Source: Candidatus Peribacteraceae bacterium
GTDB taxonomy: Bacteria; Patescibacteriota; Gracilibacteria; Peribacterales; Peribacteraceae
Direction of reading: 5' to 3'
DNA length: 7,396 nt
Assembly (NCBI GenBank): GCA_018061525.1
Contig: JAGOUB010000043.1
Location: 1 to 7,396, forward strand
The notes beneath the pieces were generated by a model. That model ran no database searches, was not told where the DNA came from, and was given only the letters and a program-made list of their open reading frames with translations. Below, in pieces: positions 6,066 through 7,396 of this stretch; within the stretch, counting starts at the first letter, position 1, and each line of letters starts with the position of its first letter. The position numbers were made by a program, and so were the translations under genes.

Positions 6066-6469
6066 CAAGTGAGGTTCCCATTGGTGGTGAGCCAATGACT
6101 CCGGCCGAAGCCTGGAGCGCACTACCCTCGCTCTTCGCGAGACGTTGTTTTTTAGCGCGCCTCGATGTTGGCGCCCCTGCATCGCTGCAGGGATCGGACT
6201 ATCTCATCATCCTCTTGCGAGGAGCATCGCGTGTAGTCTCTGAGGAGCCCGCTTGCGCGGTTTCCTGCTGATTGTCCGCACCCCGTACCTTACGGCATAG
6301 GGGATTCGACGGAGATTCCAGCATATAGCGATGTTTTTCACTAATCGGAAACGATCGATTCATATCTCACTGTCATTCATTCGGTAAGAATAGTTCGGCA
6401 TTTAACAACTGAACTCTCTGGTTCCTTAGTGCCGACGATTGCTCGTCGTTCGGGCAAGTGATTACGACC
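6066..6469 (-). ncRNA. Group I self-splicing intron in 23S rRNA at position L1951
   Basis: This 404-nt insert splits the conserved TCGGGT/AAGTTCCGA loop of helix 71 after the U1951 equivalent (6470). The last exon base is U and the last intron base is G (6066), as group I splicing requires. Core helices seen: P1, exon UCGGGU with intron GCCCGA (6455-6450), ending in the U-G pair; P10, intron ACUU (6459-6456) with 3' exon AAGU; P2, CGACGA-GCAA-UCGUCG (6448-6433); P3, CAUCGC (6333-6328) with GCGAUG (6230-6225); P4, UGCUG (6323-6319) with CAGCA (6270-6266); P5 with a GUAA loop; P6, CCGC-GCAA-GCGG (6260-6249); P7, GACUA (6238-6234) with UAGUC (6201-6197); P8, UCCUC-GCAA-GAGGA (6223-6210); P9, CCCUGCA-GCGA-UGCAGGG (6192-6175). 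The R-like UCAGAGACUACACG and S-like GAGAUAGUCC elements are classical. Only three bases separate P7 from P3, so P7.1/P7.2 of subgroup IA are absent. There is no reading frame for a homing endonuclease. Confidence 0.93.
6079..6174 (-). other. P9 extension of the intron: four successive hairpins
   Basis: Between P9 and the 3' splice site the intron has four hairpins in a row: GCGCC/GGCGC with an 8-base loop (6174-6157), CUCGC/GCGAG with a 5-base loop (6141-6127), CUCC-A-GGC with a UUCG loop closing on GCC-GGAG (6117-6099), and CAUUGG/CCAAUG with a 7-base loop (6097-6079). An A-rich single-stranded stretch (about 6154-6147) divides the first two. These are peripheral elements, probably for folding or stability; their exact tertiary contacts cannot be read. 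Confidence 0.6.
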
Positions 6470-6523
<54 letters not shown>

Positions 6524-6989
6524 TCAGGGCTTAGGTCGGAAGCGTAAACCTCCTCCCGTGACCTTCTGACACTGGGCAGGCAACAGCCCCTATACATGGC
6601 CTTACGGCTTCGCAGGGACCTGTGCTTTTGGTAAACAGTCTCCAGAGCTCTTTAGCTGCGGCCGGTCACATTGCTGTGCCGGCAGTCCTTATCCCGTAGT
6701 TACGGACGCTGTATTGCCGAGTTCCTTAACGCTAGATGACCCGTTCGCCTGGGTCTACTCGACCACCCCACCGGTGTTGGTTTGCGGTACGGTTTCATGA
6801 AGCTCTCGGTCGCGACGGTTTTCTTGGGAACTGAAGGATTTGAACTCTCACCCCGCGAGGGATGCATTTGGGATCCACGCTCGACTCAACCGGCGGATTT
6901 TCCTACCGATCTCAACGCCTTACGTGTTCCGCGTCCAGTCATTGCGGACGCTCCAGTCCTCCTGTTCCGTCACGCCGCGCCTAGGCGGC

Positions 6990-7072
6990 AGAAATCCTTT
7001 CCAACAGACATAATCCCTTGCGGGACCAGAGGCCTGTCAGACTATCAATCTGCAACCCTGATCGATCTCCAT
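6990..7072 (-). other. Expansion segment in 23S rRNA (E. coli about 1405-1420)
   Basis: Between the conserved TTAATATTCCTG segment (7091-7080) and the conserved GTGACGG segment near 6972, about 100 nt stand where E. coli has roughly 16-20. The added part can form small hairpins, including UCCC-GCAA-GGGA (7025-7014) and CAGA/UCUG around 7052-7038. It has no group I core motifs, so it reads as a retained expansion rather than a second intron. The comparison is from memory of the E. coli sequence. Confidence 0.5.
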
Positions 7073-7396
7073 GAAGTTCAGGAATATTAACCTGATGTCC
7101 ATCGGTTACGCCTTTCGGCCTGGCCTTAGGACCGACTAACCCCACGCCGATGACCGTTGCGTGGGAAACCTTGGGGATTCGGCGGGCAGGTTTTTCGCCT
7201 GCCAAGTAGTTACTCATGCCAACATTTTCACTTCCGTACGCTCCACGAGTCCTCGCAGATCTCGCTTCACAGCTGAACGGAACGCTCCTCTACCACTGGG
7301 TCCGGACGAATCCGGACCGAATTCACGGCTGCGGTATACCGCTTTGCCCCGATACATTTTCGGCGCATAAGTGCATCGACCAGTGAGCTGTTACGC

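Noticed and set aside
6066..6469. Homing endonuclease gene, or an archaeal-type bulge-helix-bulge intron
   Set aside because: No frame of useful length or LAGLIDADG-like motif is seen in the insert, and the P1-P10 core fits group I rather than a protein-spliced intron.

Overview
The window comes from a GC-rich bacterial chromosome. It holds the 3' two thirds of a ribosomal RNA operon (23S then 5S, both minus strand) and, downstream of it, a short run of mostly minus-strand protein genes. The most notable element is a 404-nt insertion in the 23S gene at 6066-6469. It has every core helix of a self-splicing group I intron and sits after the base equivalent to E. coli U1951. A 23S intron, an otherwise unrecognised proline-rich protein and start codons lying almost on their promoters would fit a Candidate Phyla Radiation lineage (Peregrinibacteria-like, for example). 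That placement is inference; no marker here proves it.

Layout from left to right: (i) 2-508, plus strand, the 3' part of an HD-domain hydrolase gene whose start lies outside the window; (ii) 516-1304, minus, an unrecognised protein converging on it with a 7-nt gap and with its own -10 box right at the start codon; (iii) 1356-2750, minus, a complete metallo-beta-lactamase/beta-CASP RNase-type protein with its own TATAAT box; (iv) 2820-3566, minus, an RluB/RsuA-family pseudouridine synthase ending in a hairpin that overlaps its stop codon; (v) 3594-4793, minus, an orphan protein with a proline-rich N-terminus and a hydrophobic middle, probably co-transcribed with (iv) from a near-consensus promoter at 4797-4825; (vi) 4841-4864, the intrinsic terminator of the rRNA operon; (vii) 4901-5018, 5S rRNA inside a 20-bp precursor helix; (viii) about 5110-7396, 23S rRNA from its 3' end up to about E. 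coli position 1091, interrupted by the intron. Its 5' third lies beyond the window.

RNA metabolism links most of the window. The pseudouridine synthase belongs to a family that modifies 23S rRNA near U2605, and that uridine is present here at about 5390. The beta-CASP protein belongs to an RNase superfamily. The intron must be removed from the loop of helix 71, next to the intersubunit bridge helix 69, before the ribosome can work.
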